The notes: generated from the letters alone by a model not told the origin. 64,000 nt of DNA from Lacinutrix mariniflava (GCF_001418015.1 NZ_LIQG01000020.1:248001-312000); one strand, 5' to 3'; positions 1 to 9,694 are shown, numbered from the stretch's first letter. Numbers and translations are program-made.

Positions 1-1
1 G

Positions 2-1759
2 AAATACGTTGAAGAAAACTATCCTGACATGAAAATTTTAGGAAAACTTGCCAATGTTTGGGGCGTTCGAGCATTTCATGCTGCAGACTTAAAATTTAAC
101 GATCAATATAATTTTTTATACATGCATATGGCACGTTCTAATATAGACCAACCATTAGACATGCCTAAAGATTCATTATTAAAATTTAATAAGAACATAG
201 CAAATAAATATAAAGCAGGTGTTGGCTTAAAGTATCTTGATGAATACATGGATTTTAATTCCATGAATAAAATGCTTACTCAGTTTTTAAAAGAAAACAA
301 ATTAGAAACTACAACTTCTGAAGCATTTAAAGACTACCTAAAAGGACATACAGAGAAAGATATTAATTGGTTTTTCGATGATTATGTTGGTAGTAGTAAA
401 AAAATAGATTTCAAAATCAAATCTGTAGAAAAAACGGAAGATTCTTTAACAATAACGATTAAGAACAAAAAGGATCATTTAATGCCTGTGTCATTATTCA
501 CTATTAAAAATGATAGTGTTATATCTAAACAATGGATAGAAGGTTTTAAAGGCTTTAAAACTATTACAATTGCAAATAATGATGCAGATAAACTAGCCTT
601 AAATTATGACACTACTATTCCAGAGATAAATTTAAGAAACAACTGGAAATCTTTAGGAGGTTTTTTATCGAACAATAAACCGCTTCAATTTCGATTGTTT
701 AAAGATATTGAAGACCCTAATTATAGCCAAGTATTCTTTATGCCTGAATTCGCTTATAATTTTTACGACGGTTTTTCTCCTGGATTAAAACTATATAACA
801 AAACAATCTTATCTAAGAATTTTTTATATAAACTAAGCCCTAAATACGCAATAAAAAGCAAGCAGATTGTTGGTAGTGCATCTGTTAGTTATGCAGACAG
901 AAAAGACAACTCCCGCAACTATTATACTAAATATGGAATTGGAGGAGAATATTACAACTACGCTCCTAACCTCTCTTACACATCTTACACACCTTACGTA
1001 GATTTTAGATTTAGAAATCCAGATAATTTAAGAGATAATAAAAGAAGTTCATTGAGCTTTAGGTATGTAAATATCGACAGACAAGTAGATCCTACCGGAG
1101 AGTTTGAAACCGATGGCGAACCCAAATACAGTATTTTCAATGCAAAATACGGACAAAGCGATCCTAACTTAAAAAACTACAGCTCTTGGAACACAGATTT
1201 ACAATTAGCTAAAAACTTTGGAAAACTAGCCGCAACCGCAGAATTCAGAAAATTAACAGAAGGCAATAGACAGTACAACCTGCGCTTATATGCAGGAACC
1301 TTTTTGTATAACAAAACTTATGAATCTACAAACTTCTTTAGTTTCGCTTTAGACAGACCAACAGATTATTTGTTTGACTACGATTATATTGGTCGCTCTG
1401 AAGAAGCAGGATTGTTAAGCCAACAACTAATTGTTTCTGAAGGTGGATTTAAGTCTCAATTAGAACCGGCATTTGCAAACCAATGGATTACTACAGCCAA
1501 CACGAGTACAACCATTTGGCGCTATATTATGGCCTATGGTGATTTGGGTCTGGTAAAAAACCATAACAGAAGCCCAAAATTTGTTTATGATTCTGGAATC
1601 CGTTTAAACTTAGTTGAAGACTATTTTGAACTCTATCTACCTGTCTATTCTAATTTAGGATGGGAAATTGGTCAACCAAATTACGACCAAAGTATTCGTT
1701 TTATTGTTACACTTTCTCCTAAAACACTGCTTAAACTATTTACTAGAAGATGGTATTAA
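2..1759 (+). CDS. M1-like (gluzincin) outer-membrane peptidase, C-terminal part
   Basis: The reading frame is already open at the left edge, so the true start and any HEXXH zinc site lie outside the window; 585 residues are visible. The first ~115 residues resemble the helical C-terminal region of M1-type peptidases and end at WFFDDYVG. An Ig-like stretch follows. The remaining ~370 residues are rich in Tyr, Phe and Asn with alternating polarity and end in an aromatic residue (RRWY), which suggests an outer-membrane beta-barrel. The family call rests on recall of similar flavobacterial proteins and not on a visible catalytic motif. A second, complete M1 aminopeptidase lies at 37183-39243. Confidence 0.6.
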   Translation, partial: KYVEENYPDMKILGKLANVWGVRAFHAADLKFNDQYNFLYMHMARSNIDQPLDMPKDSLLKFNKNIANKYKAGVGLKYLDEYMDFNSMNKMLTQFLKENKLETTTSEAFKDYLKGHTEKDINWFFDDYVGSSKKIDFKIKSVEKTEDSLTITIKNKKDHLMPVSLFTIKNDSVISKQWIEGFKGFKTITIANNDADKLALNYDTTIPEINLRNNWKSLGGFLSNNKPLQFRLFKDIEDPNYSQVFFMPEFAYNFYDGFSPGLKLYNKTILSKNFLYKLSPKYAIKSKQIVGSASVSYADRKDNSRNYYTKYGIGGEYYNYAPNLSYTSYTPYVDFRFRNPDNLRDNKRSSLSFRYVNIDRQVDPTGEFETDGEPKYSIFNAKYGQSDPNLKNYSSWNTDLQLAKNFGKLAATAEFRKLTEGNRQYNLRLYAGTFLYNKTYESTNFFSFALDRPTDYLFDYDYIGRSEEAGLLSQQLIVSEGGFKSQLEPAFANQWITTANTSTTIWRYIMAYGDLGLVKNHNRSPKFVYDSGIRLNLVEDYFELYLPVYSNLGWEIGQPNYDQSIRFIVTLSPKTLLKLFTRRWY

Positions 1760-1869
1760 ATATTTAGGTAATTCTCAACCTATTTTTTTAAAATTGATTA
1801 TATTTCAATAATTCGCAACAAAACATCTATAATATTAAATATTTATCATTTTTTTAAGATGTTTTGATA

Positions 1870-1900
1870 TTGCAAAAATCAGAATAATTCGCTAAATTTG
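1870..1900 (+). promoter_or_regulatory. Bacteroidota-type housekeeping promoter for the E1 gene
   Basis: TTG at 1870-1872, a 20-nt spacer and TAAATTTG at 1893-1900 match the -33/-7 (TTG / TAnnTTTG) consensus of the Bacteroidota primary sigma factor. The start codon at 1922 follows about 15 nt after the expected transcription start. Confidence 0.65.
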
Positions 1901-1921
1901 TGATTCAAAAAACCGACATCT

Positions 1922-4333
1922 ATGAGCACAAATTCAGACTTAAAAAAAGAGCTATCATTCAATGATTTTAAAACACAAGTTTTAAAAGATTATAAGATTG
2001 CTGTAACAAGTCGAGAATGTAGCTTACTTGGTCGTCGTGAGGTTTTAACTGGAAAAGCCAAATTTGGAATTTTTGGAGACGGAAAAGAAGTACCACAATT
2101 GGCATGGGCAAAAGCTTTTGCTAATGGTGATTTTAGATCTGGCTACTACAGAGACCAAACTTTTATGATGGCTATTGGAGCTATGGATATCCAAACTTTT
2201 TTCTCTGGTTTATATGCCAATACCGATTTAGCTTTAGAGCCAATGTCTGGTGGTCGCCAAATGGGAGGCCATTTTTCTACTTTTAGTTTAGATGAAAACG
2301 GTAATTGGAACGATCTTACAAAACAAAAAAATTCAAGTGCAGATATTTCCCCTACAGCAGGACAAATGCCAAGACTTCTAGGTTTGGCACAAGCCTCTAA
2401 AATCTACAGAAATGTAGAAGGAATTAATACTGCCAAGTTTTCGGATAAAGGAAACGAAATTGCTTGGGGAACTATAGGTAATGCAAGCACAAGTGAAGGC
2501 TTGTTTTTCGAAACTATTAATGCAGCAGGTGTTTTACAAGTACCAATGGTTGTTAGTGTTTGGGACGACGAATATGGCATTTCTGTACATGCAAGACACC
2601 AAACTACAAAAGAAAACATTTCTGAAATCCTAAGTGGATTTCAACGCGATAACGAAGCTAAAGGCTACGAGATTCTACGTGTAAAAGGTTGGGATTATGT
2701 TGCGCTTATTGAAACGTATCAAGAAGCTGCAAAAATTGCAAGAACTGAACACGTACCTGTTTTAATACACGTAAACGAATTAACGCAACCTCAAGGTCAC
2801 TCTACTTCTGGTTCTCATGAACGTTATAAAGATAAAGAACGTCTTGCTTGGGAAGCTAAAACTGATTGTAATGTACAATTGCGTAAGTGGATGATTGAAA
2901 CTGGAATTTCTACAGACGAAGAATTAAATACCATAGAAAAAGGAATTAAAAAAGAAGTTCGAGAAGGCAAAAAAGCAGCTTGGAATGCTTATTTAAATCC
3001 AATTTTAAATGAACGTAATAAAATTTCTGAAATACTAACTCAAGTAGCTGTATCAAGCTCCAATAGAGTCTTTATTGAAAAAATTAATAACGAAATACTT
3101 GCTATTTCAGAACCTAATCGTAAAGATTTAGCTTCAGCAGCAAGACGTGTTTTAAGATATTTAGTTTCTGAAACTTCTGAAGCCAAAACACAACTAATAC
3201 AATGGATAGACACTTATTTTAATACTGTTCAACCAAAATACAGTTCTCATTTACATAATGAAACTGCTTCGGCAGCCAAACATATAAAAGAGATTAAACC
3301 AATCTACGATGATAGTAATGAAGAAGTAGATGGTCGTGTGGTTTTAAGAGACAATTTCGATGCCATTTTTAACAAGTATCCGCAATCATTAATATTTGGT
3401 GAAGATGCTGGAAATATTGGAGACGTAAACCAAGGATTAGAAGGTTTACAAGAAAAGTATGGAGAGTTACGTGTTGCAGATGTTGGTATTCGTGAAGCAA
3501 CAATTATTGGTCAAGGTATTGGTATGGCAATGCGTGGTTTAAAACCAATTGCAGAAATTCAATATTTAGATTATATTATGTACGCGCTTCAAATAATGAG
3601 CGACGATTTAGCTACTGTACACTATAGAACAAAAGGTCGCCAAAAAGCACCATTAATCGTACGTACTAGAGGACATAGACTAGAAGGTATTTGGCATTCT
3701 GGATCGCAAATGGGTGGCGTTTTAAACTTAATTCGTGGTATTCATGTTTTAGTTCCAAGAAACATGACTAAAGCTGCTGGTTTTTATAATACTTTATTAG
3801 AAAGTGATGAGCCTGCTTTAGTTGTAGAGTGTTTAAATGGTTACCGATTAAAAGAAAAAAAGCCTACCAATTTTGGAGATTTTAAAACACCAATAGGTGT
3901 AGTAGAAACTGTAAAAGAAGGAAACGACATTACAATACTCTCTTATGGTTCTACACTTAGAATTGTACAAGATGTTGCAAAGGAATTATTACAAGTTGGT
4001 ATTGATGCAGAAATTCTTGATGCACAATCTTTATTACCTTTCGATATAAACCATGATGTTGTTAAGAGTTTAGCAAAAACAAATCGTTTAATGATTATAG
4101 ATGAAGATGTTCCTGGAGGTGCTTCAGCTTATTTGTTAGATGAAATAATAAATAAACAAAATGGTTATAAGTATTTAGATAGTGCACCAAAAACATTGGC
4201 TGCAAAACAACATAGACCTGCTTATGGTACAGATGGAGATTATTTCTCTAAGCCTTCAGCTGAGGATATTTACGAAGCTATTTATGCTGTAATGCATGAA
4301 AACAATCCAAATGACTATCCTAAATTGAGATAG
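1922..4333 (+). CDS. 2-oxoacid (branched-chain type) dehydrogenase E1, fused alpha and beta subunits
   Basis: This is the thiamine-pyrophosphate-dependent E1 component that decarboxylates branched-chain 2-oxoacids and acylates the E2 lipoyl domain. The alpha module (about residues 1-380) and beta module (about 450-800) are fused, as is usual in Bacteroidota. The alpha part has the TSEGLFFETINAAGVLQVP stretch of the TPP fold, but the usual GDG...NN metal-binding motif reads GNA (residues 186-188) ... DDEYGIS. I recall this variation from the Bacteroidota fused family, so it is probably not a defect. The beta part has GEDAG, the REATIIGQGIGMA stretch and a transketolase C-terminal domain. No E2 or E3 gene is nearby. 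A terminator follows at 4362. Confidence 0.9.
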   Translation: MSTNSDLKKELSFNDFKTQVLKDYKIAVTSRECSLLGRREVLTGKAKFGIFGDGKEVPQLAWAKAFANGDFRSGYYRDQTFMMAIGAMDIQTFFSGLYANTDLALEPMSGGRQMGGHFSTFSLDENGNWNDLTKQKNSSADISPTAGQMPRLLGLAQASKIYRNVEGINTAKFSDKGNEIAWGTIGNASTSEGLFFETINAAGVLQVPMVVSVWDDEYGISVHARHQTTKENISEILSGFQRDNEAKGYEILRVKGWDYVALIETYQEAAKIARTEHVPVLIHVNELTQPQGHSTSGSHERYKDKERLAWEAKTDCNVQLRKWMIETGISTDEELNTIEKGIKKEVREGKKAAWNAYLNPILNERNKISEILTQVAVSSSNRVFIEKINNEILAISEPNRKDLASAARRVLRYLVSETSEAKTQLIQWIDTYFNTVQPKYSSHLHNETASAAKHIKEIKPIYDDSNEEVDGRVVLRDNFDAIFNKYPQSLIFGEDAGNIGDVNQGLEGLQEKYGELRVADVGIREATIIGQGIGMAMRGLKPIAEIQYLDYIMYALQIMSDDLATVHYRTKGRQKAPLIVRTRGHRLEGIWHSGSQMGGVLNLIRGIHVLVPRNMTKAAGFYNTLLESDEPALVVECLNGYRLKEKKPTNFGDFKTPIGVVETVKEGNDITILSYGSTLRIVQDVAKELLQVGIDAEILDAQSLLPFDINHDVVKSLAKTNRLMIIDEDVPGGASAYLLDEIINKQNGYKYLDSAPKTLAAKQHRPAYGTDGDYFSKPSAEDIYEAIYAVMHENNPNDYPKLR

Positions 4334-4361
4334 TACTTTAGCATAAAAATAATAAAAACAG

Positions 4362-4391
4362 AGCGTTTACTTTTAGTAAACGCTTTTTTTA
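4362..4391. terminator. Intrinsic terminator between convergent E1 and azoreductase genes
   Basis: A 9-bp stem AGCGTTTAC / GTAAACGCT with a 5-nt loop is followed by a T run at 4385-4390. It lies between two convergent genes and suits the plus-strand E1 gene best. Confidence 0.8.
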
Positions 4392-4461
4392 TTATTTAAA
4401 TTATGATGTGTATTGAAGGCTTTATTTTAGTTGACTTTGTAAAGAAAATAAGTTAATTAGG

Positions 4462-5076
4462 TTAATACCATTTATTACTTACTTCCTTAATTTCTTCTTT
4501 CGCATCCTCTATCATTTGTTCAGATTTATCAGCATATTGTACCATACCAAACTTATTGATAACCTCTGTTGAAATACCAAGAAAATTGAAACTTGTTAAT
4601 AAAAAGGGTGTTGCAAAATTAACACTTTTATAAGGTTCAATTCCAAAATCGCTTCCACTTGTCATTAATACTAGAGCTTTTGTGTTTTCACATAACCCTT
4701 TAATGCCTGTTTCAGTATATGTAAAGGTTTTTCCTGCTTGTATAACCGCATCAAACCAAGCTTTTACTGTTGCAGGAACTGAAAAATTATACATAGGACT
4801 TGCCAAAACAACAAAATCTGTATCCAGTAATTGTTGCATCATTTTATCATTTTTAGATAAAACTTTCTGCTGTTCATTTGTAAGTTCTACACCTCCAAAG
4901 TTTCTATTTACATAAAGGTTTAAATTCTCTTTTAATAATAAATCTGGAGCTTCTTCTGCTAAATCAACAAATGTTATTTCTGTTTTATCTTGATTATTTT
5001 CTATGAAGAAATCAAGCATTTTTTTTGTATTTGAGTTATCTCGTGGAGTATAGCTTAAAATTAATGTTTTTTTCAT
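4462..5076 (-). CDS. azoR: FMN-dependent NADH-azoreductase / quinone reductase (AzoR family)
   Basis: Flavodoxin-fold NAD(P)H-dependent oxidoreductase of 204 residues, the usual length for AzoR. The core motif PMYNFSVPATVKAWFDAVI near residue 95 and the following AGKTFTYTETG segment are the FMN-binding signature of this family. These enzymes reduce azo dyes and quinones by two-electron transfer and often answer electrophile stress. The gene is divergent from an HxlR-family regulator, with a 42-bp palindrome between them, so redox control of this gene is likely. I infer quinone detoxification as the physiological role. Confidence 0.85.
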   Translation of the reverse strand: MKKTLILSYTPRDNSNTKKMLDFFIENNQDKTEITFVDLAEEAPDLLLKENLNLYVNRNFGGVELTNEQQKVLSKNDKMMQQLLDTDFVVLASPMYNFSVPATVKAWFDAVIQAGKTFTYTETGIKGLCENTKALVLMTSGSDFGIEPYKSVNFATPFLLTSFNFLGISTEVINKFGMVQYADKSEQMIEDAKEEIKEVSNKWY

Positions 5077-5135
5077 TTTTAATATTCTTTATATGAGTAT
5101 GAACAAATTTATATTAAATTTACTATAATATATAT

Positions 5136-5177
5136 ACTACTATACTAAAGTATACCAGTATACTTTAGTATAGTAGT
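5136..5177. promoter_or_regulatory. 42-bp double-palindrome operator between azoR and the HxlR regulator
   Basis: Two 20-nt arms are perfect reverse complements around a 2-nt centre (CA at 5156-5157). Each arm contains its own near-palindrome: TATACT-AA-AGTATA at 5141-5154 and TATACT-TT-AGTATA at 5159-5172, 18 bp apart. HxlR-type regulators such as YodB and HypR are known to bind TACT...AGTA dyads, and two in-phase dyads suit two dimers on one DNA face. The site sits between the divergent starts at 5076 and 5198, so it can control both genes. Confidence 0.8.
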
Positions 5178-5197
5178 GTTATTAAAGCAAATCTTAA

Positions 5198-5551
5198 ATG
5201 AATAAAACAGACACTTATACACCTACAGAATGTAAAAAATTTATTCTTCCTGTTCGTGATGTTATAGATCTAATTGGAGGAAAATGGAGATTACCTATTA
5301 TCATAGCGCTTTCGTTTAAAATTCACAGATTTAAAGAATTAGAGCGCCAAATTGAAGGAATAACTCCAAGAATGTTATCTAAAGAATTAAAGGAGTTAGA
5401 AATAAATGGATTAGTCAATAGAGAAGTATTTAATACTATGCCTGTATCCGTTCAATACAGTCTTACCGAATATGGAAAATCATTAGATAAAGTAATTGAA
5501 ACAATGAGAGATTGGGGCTTAACCCATAGAAACAAAATAATTAGTGAATAA
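5198..5551 (+). CDS. HxlR-family winged-helix transcriptional regulator, probably redox-sensing
   Basis: At 117 residues the protein has the usual HxlR length. The family signature IGGKWRLPIIIAL (around residue 25), the RFKELERQIEGITPRMLSKELKELEINGLV recognition segment in two parts, and the beta-wing PVSVQYSLTEYGKSL are all visible. A cysteine at residue 12 lies in the N-terminal position where YodB, HypR and relatives carry their reactive Cys. Those regulators repress azoreductase and nitroreductase genes and are released by quinones or diamide. The divergent azoR and the palindrome between them fit the same logic. Thiol sensing is inferred. Confidence 0.85.
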   Translation: MNKTDTYTPTECKKFILPVRDVIDLIGGKWRLPIIIALSFKIHRFKELERQIEGITPRMLSKELKELEINGLVNREVFNTMPVSVQYSLTEYGKSLDKVIETMRDWGLTHRNKIISE

Positions 5552-5823
5552 AAAATATACATAACAAAGTATAAAAAACATAGGGCATTTGTATTAATTC
5601 CAAAGGTCTGTGTTTATTTACAAATTCCGTTAAATATAAAATTAGGTATTTAAATGAAAAATAAGAGCAAAATATTTATATTTAGCTAAGTAATAAACCG
5701 AAACGAAAGTACTTATTTATTGTGCCCTACGTTTCTTATATTAAACGTAAACGAACCTTCCCAAATCACTAAAAATCAAATCCTAAAACTAATATTTCAT
5801 TTTAAGTTCTAAAACATCAAAAA

Positions 5824-7422
5824 ATGCTAACAAAAAAAGATAAAGTTCAACTAAGAGGAAATATTTTTAGACATCTTGATGGCATTGCAACTGCAACCAC
5901 AGTGTTTTCGTTACACAAAAAAGGTGTTTTAACTTTTCTGTTGAAAAACAAAACAGTAGAACTCTCTAAACTAGTATCACATTTTAAAGCCAATGAAGGT
6001 TATTTAAATGTTGCACTTCGAGTACTCTGTTCGCAAGGTTGGCTGGAACAAGAATTAGATAACAAAAACAATACAGTTACCTATTCTACTAATAAAAACA
6101 GCGGAACTGCATTTGCACTTGCACACCTTTACGAAGATGCTGTAACTATTTTAAACTATGCAGTACACTTTCCTGCCGAACATATAAGAAGTGATGCCTT
6201 TATTGTTTTAGAACGTGTTTTTAAAAAATACTGCGATAACTACGGGTTAAACACTCCGGAAGAAAACACAACAGAGCATCAAGTTTTAAAACATATTGAA
6301 GGTTGTATTGTTGCTCCAATTACCGTAATGTTAGGTGTTAATGGCCTGTTTCATAAATATTTTATGGAGGCTTCTTTTTCTGCCGAAGAATATCATAAAG
6401 ATCCTGAAAGTTTTAAAAAAATATTAGATTTCTTAAGTTATTTAGGATGGTTTAAAAAGAAGAATGGAAATTACCAATTTACAGATCAAGGTTTGTTTTT
6501 TGCCAAACGCGCTTCTGCATACGGTGTAACTGTTTCTTATTTACCTACATTTTTACAGTTAGACGAATTACTTTTTGGTAATCCATTGGTTTTAAAATCT
6601 GCAGAAGGAGAAACTGAAAAACACGTTCACAGAGAAATGAATGTATGGGGATCTGGTGGAGCACATTCTACTTACTTTAAAGTAATAGACCAGGTTATTA
6701 TTAAGCTTTTTAACAAGCCCATAGACGAACAACCAAAAGGTATTCTAGATATGGGTTGTGGTAATGGCGCTTTTATTCAGCATATATTCGAAGTTATCGA
6801 ACACCAAACGCTACGTGGCAGACTACTTGAAGAGCATCCGTTGCTACTTGTTGGAGCCGATTTTAATAAAGCTGCACTAAAAGTAACCAGAGCCAATTTA
6901 ATTAAAGCCGATATTTGGGCAAAAGTAATTTGGGGAGATATTGGTAGACCCGATTTATTAGCAAAAGATTTACGCGAAGATTATAATATTGAACTTAAAG
7001 ATTTACTTAATGTTCGCACCTTTTTAGATCATAATCGTATTTGGGAAGCTCCAAAAAAACCTACAAATCGTGTAAGTAATTCTTCAGGTGCTTTTGCTTA
7101 TAAAGGCAAACGCATCAGTAATAATTTAGTTGAAGATTCTTTATTAGAACATTTACAGAAATGGAAGCCTTATGTAGAGCAATTTGGATTACTAATTATA
7201 GAATTGCACACAATAAACCCAAGGTTAACAGCTAAAAATATAAGTAAAACTGCCGCAACTGCATACGATGCTACACATGGTTATAGCGATCAATATATTT
7301 TGGAGGTTGATGTCTTTAATAAAGTAGCAGAAGAAGCTGGATTAAAACCAGATGCAAACCATTTTTCTAAATTTCCAGATAGCGATTTAGCAACAGTAAG
7401 TGTAAATTTGCTAAAAGGATAA
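5824..7422 (+). CDS. Class I SAM-dependent methyltransferase with N-terminal winged-helix domains
   Basis: A 532-residue protein. Residues ~15-100 and ~150-230 look like winged-helix dimerisation modules of the O-methyltransferase type. The SAM-binding motif I is GILDMGCGNGAF at residues 306-317, with an acidic residue (GADFNKAAL) ending strand 2. It resembles methyltransferases associated with polyketide-type systems, but no such genes are nearby and the substrate is unknown. The next gene starts 4 bp after the stop, so the two are probably co-transcribed. The 272 bp upstream hold no recognisable gene. Confidence 0.75.
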   Translation: MLTKKDKVQLRGNIFRHLDGIATATTVFSLHKKGVLTFLLKNKTVELSKLVSHFKANEGYLNVALRVLCSQGWLEQELDNKNNTVTYSTNKNSGTAFALAHLYEDAVTILNYAVHFPAEHIRSDAFIVLERVFKKYCDNYGLNTPEENTTEHQVLKHIEGCIVAPITVMLGVNGLFHKYFMEASFSAEEYHKDPESFKKILDFLSYLGWFKKKNGNYQFTDQGLFFAKRASAYGVTVSYLPTFLQLDELLFGNPLVLKSAEGETEKHVHREMNVWGSGGAHSTYFKVIDQVIIKLFNKPIDEQPKGILDMGCGNGAFIQHIFEVIEHQTLRGRLLEEHPLLLVGADFNKAALKVTRANLIKADIWAKVIWGDIGRPDLLAKDLREDYNIELKDLLNVRTFLDHNRIWEAPKKPTNRVSNSSGAFAYKGKRISNNLVEDSLLEHLQKWKPYVEQFGLLIIELHTINPRLTAKNISKTAATAYDATHGYSDQYILEVDVFNKVAEEAGLKPDANHFSKFPDSDLATVSVNLLKG

Positions 7423-7426
7423 ATTT

Positions 7427-7690
7427 ATGATAAATGAAAACGACCTAACCACAAGAGATTGGCTTGCCATAGAACGTACTAAACTTGCCAACGAACGCAC
7501 GTTTCTTGCTTATTTTAGAACGTTTGTAGTGTTCTTAGGTTCTGGAATAACAATACTTAAACTAGAATTCTTAACAGAGCTTAAAAGCCTCGGGATAGCC
7601 TTATTAATAATGGCGCCAATAATTTTGTTAATTGGATTAATACGCTTGTTCAAAGTAAAAAGTACAATTAAGAAACATTATAAAGTCTAA
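7427..7690 (+). CDS. DUF202 (YidH-type) small membrane protein
   Basis: An 87-residue protein with the DUF202 hallmark LAIERTKLANERTFLAYFRT near the N-terminus, followed by two hydrophobic segments (about residues 30-47 and 55-73). The function of the family is unknown. It begins 4 bp after the methyltransferase gene and 11 bp before the P-loop gene, so the three form a probable operon. Confidence 0.85.
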   Translation: MINENDLTTRDWLAIERTKLANERTFLAYFRTFVVFLGSGITILKLEFLTELKSLGIALLIMAPIILLIGLIRLFKVKSTIKKHYKV

Positions 7691-7701
7691 TACAATATAG
7701 A

Positions 7702-8190
7702 ATGATACACTTAATAGTTGGTAATACAGGTGCAGGAAAAACCACCTATGCCCATAAGTTACGTGAAGAAAACCAAGGCATTGTTTTTTCTATAGACAAA
7801 TGGAATAACCGCTTATTTATGCTAGACAAGACTAAAGATAGTGGTCTAGAATGGATGCTGGAACGTATTGATAGAAGTGAGACTTTAATAGAACATTATA
7901 TCCTTCAACTAGAGCATAATGGTATCGATTCTATTTTAGATTTAGGTTTTTCAAAATATACACACCGTGAAAAATTTAGACTATTCGCTTTAAAGAATAC
8001 TATTGATTATAAGTTACATTATCTTGATATTTCAATAGACCTAAGAAAAGATCGTGTAATAAAACGCAACACGGAAAAAGGAATGACATACGAGTTTGAA
8101 GTAAAACTAGAAGACCTAGATTTTATGGAAACTTGGTTTGAAAAACCAAATCAAACCGAACTTAAAAAAGCGGTACATATTAAACTATAA
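7702..8190 (+). CDS. P-loop ATP-binding protein (small-molecule or nucleic-acid kinase-like)
   Basis: The 162-residue protein starts with a Walker A motif, GNTGAGKTT at residues 7-15, and has DSILDLGF in the Walker B position. The overall size and the KRVIKRN-like Arg-rich lid (DRVIKRN) resemble zeta/gluconate-type P-loop kinases. The substrate cannot be read from the sequence. It is the last gene of the methyltransferase-DUF202 operon and is followed by a terminator. Confidence 0.75.
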   Translation: MIHLIVGNTGAGKTTYAHKLREENQGIVFSIDKWNNRLFMLDKTKDSGLEWMLERIDRSETLIEHYILQLEHNGIDSILDLGFSKYTHREKFRLFALKNTIDYKLHYLDISIDLRKDRVIKRNTEKGMTYEFEVKLEDLDFMETWFEKPNQTELKKAVHIKL

Positions 8191-8215
8191 AAACGTCTAC
8201 ATATGCAGACGTTTT
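8190..8215. terminator. Bidirectional intrinsic terminator
   Basis: A 9-bp stem AAAACGTCT / AGACGTTTT around an 8-nt loop lies between the convergent P-loop gene and the alpha/beta hydrolase gene. A/T-rich arms on both sides allow termination in either direction. Confidence 0.65.
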
Positions 8216-8243
8216 ATAATAAAACATGTGTAATACTAATGAT

Positions 8244-9080
8244 TTAAGACTTTAAAAAATCTAATAAAATAGTATTCAACTCTTCTTTATGTGTCACATT
8301 TAATCCATGTGGAGCACCTTTTATAACTTTATAAGTAGCATTTTCAATGCCTTTAGCTGCTTGCTCTGCAGACGTCTCAATTGGCACTGTACCATCCGCA
8401 TCACCATGCACTACTAGTGTTGGCACCTTTACATTTTTAAGCTCTGGTCTAAAATCAGTATGCATCCAAGCCAAAGCAGCTTCTATTGTTGCTCGCGGTG
8501 AAGCGTGTGAAGCGACACTAAAATCGTAATCTAAAACGGCTTGACTAATTCGCCCTGCTTTTTCATTCTCTTCAAAATTATAAAAGCCTTTATGGAATTC
8601 TTTTAAAAAACCAACTCTATCATTTTCTAATGCGTCTTGTATACCTTTTAAAGCAGACTCTGGTACGCCTTCCGGGTTGTCGCTTTTCTGTTTTACTAGT
8701 GGTATTATACTAGATATTAAGGCTGCTTTCTCAATTTTAGCATCTCCAAAATCGGTAAGGTAACGTACTACTTCTCCTCCGCCCATCGAGAATCCTACTA
8801 ACACCGCTTTTTCTAACTTTAACGCTTCAATTATTGCGTTTAAATCACTTGCAAGGGAAGAATAATCGTAACCATCCCATGGAGAAGACGACGTACCAAA
8901 ACCTCTTCTATCATAAGAAATACATCGGTAACCAGCTTCTACAATTTTCCAAACTTGGTGTTCCCAAGATTTACGGCTTAGTGGCCATCCATGGATTAAT
9001 ATTACTGGTTGTCCTTCTCCGTAGTCTTCATAAAATAAATCTACTGGTTCCTTACTTTTTGTATTTGTTATAAACGGCAT
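8244..9080 (-). CDS. Alpha/beta hydrolase, non-haem chloroperoxidase-like
   Basis: A 278-residue alpha/beta hydrolase. HGWP (residues 30-33) gives the oxyanion region, GFSMGG places the nucleophile at Ser98, HGDADGTVP holds the acid, and GAPHGLNVTH the catalytic His. The DRRGFGTSS segment and overall length match the cofactor-free haloperoxidase/esterase group. The natural substrate is unknown; haloperoxidase activity in this group is often a side reaction. No signal peptide is visible, so it is cytoplasmic. It is transcribed alone. Confidence 0.85.
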   Translation of the reverse strand: MPFITNTKSKEPVDLFYEDYGEGQPVILIHGWPLSRKSWEHQVWKIVEAGYRCISYDRRGFGTSSSPWDGYDYSSLASDLNAIIEALKLEKAVLVGFSMGGGEVVRYLTDFGDAKIEKAALISSIIPLVKQKSDNPEGVPESALKGIQDALENDRVGFLKEFHKGFYNFEENEKAGRISQAVLDYDFSVASHASPRATIEAALAWMHTDFRPELKNVKVPTLVVHGDADGTVPIETSAEQAAKGIENATYKVIKGAPHGLNVTHKEELNTILLDFLKS

Positions 9081-9223
9081 TTTGATTGTTTTTAATTAAT
9101 AATTCTTTTATTTCAAGGTTCTAGGCCTGATATTGAAAAGGTAATTAAATTCTAAATTAAAATCTGTTAAAGAATTTTTAATTGTGATAACTTTATACAT
9201 TATATTAAAGCAAAATTTTTTAA

Positions 9224-9694
9224 ATGAAAGCAGTTTCAGTAGTTACCATAAGAAAAGAGTTAAAACACAAGTCGAACGAAGAACTTGCAGAACTCTGCTT
9301 GCGTTTATCGCGTTTTAAAAAGGAGAATAAGGAACTACTCACCTATTTACTTTTTGAAGCAGATAGCGAAGCTGGTTATATTGAAACCGTAAAAGAAGAA
9401 ATGGATGAGCAGTTTGAAACGATAAACACAGACAGCTATTTCTATATAAAAAAGAGTGTTCGTAAAATTCTAAGAAACACTAAAAAATACATTCGCTATT
9501 CACTTAACAAGGAAACCGAAGTAGAGCTTCTACTCTACTTTTGTAAAAAGTTAAAAGCTATGAAGCCTTCCATTTCTAGAAATACAACACTAACCAATAT
9601 TTACGATCGCAATATAGAAGCGATTACCAAAAAAGTTTTAAATCTTCATGAAGATTTGCAGTACGACTTTAATATGGAATTGGAAGACCTATAA
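9224..9694 (+). CDS. Conserved hypothetical cytoplasmic protein
   Basis: A 156-residue, Lys/Glu-rich, probably all-helical protein without a signal peptide or membrane segment. I recognise no domain. Coding is supported by flavobacterial-style codon use, an ATG start in an AT-rich leader and no overlap with other genes. It reads like a flavobacterial lineage protein of unknown function. Confidence 0.6.
   Translation: MKAVSVVTIRKELKHKSNEELAELCLRLSRFKKENKELLTYLLFEADSEAGYIETVKEEMDEQFETINTDSYFYIKKSVRKILRNTKKYIRYSLNKETEVELLLYFCKKLKAMKPSISRNTTLTNIYDRNIEAITKKVLNLHEDLQYDFNMELEDL

Noticed and set aside
1922-4333. E1 gene seen as inactive because of GNA...DDE instead of GDG...NN
   Set aside because: The same variation is familiar to me from the fused Bacteroidota E1 family, and the rest of the fold is intact.
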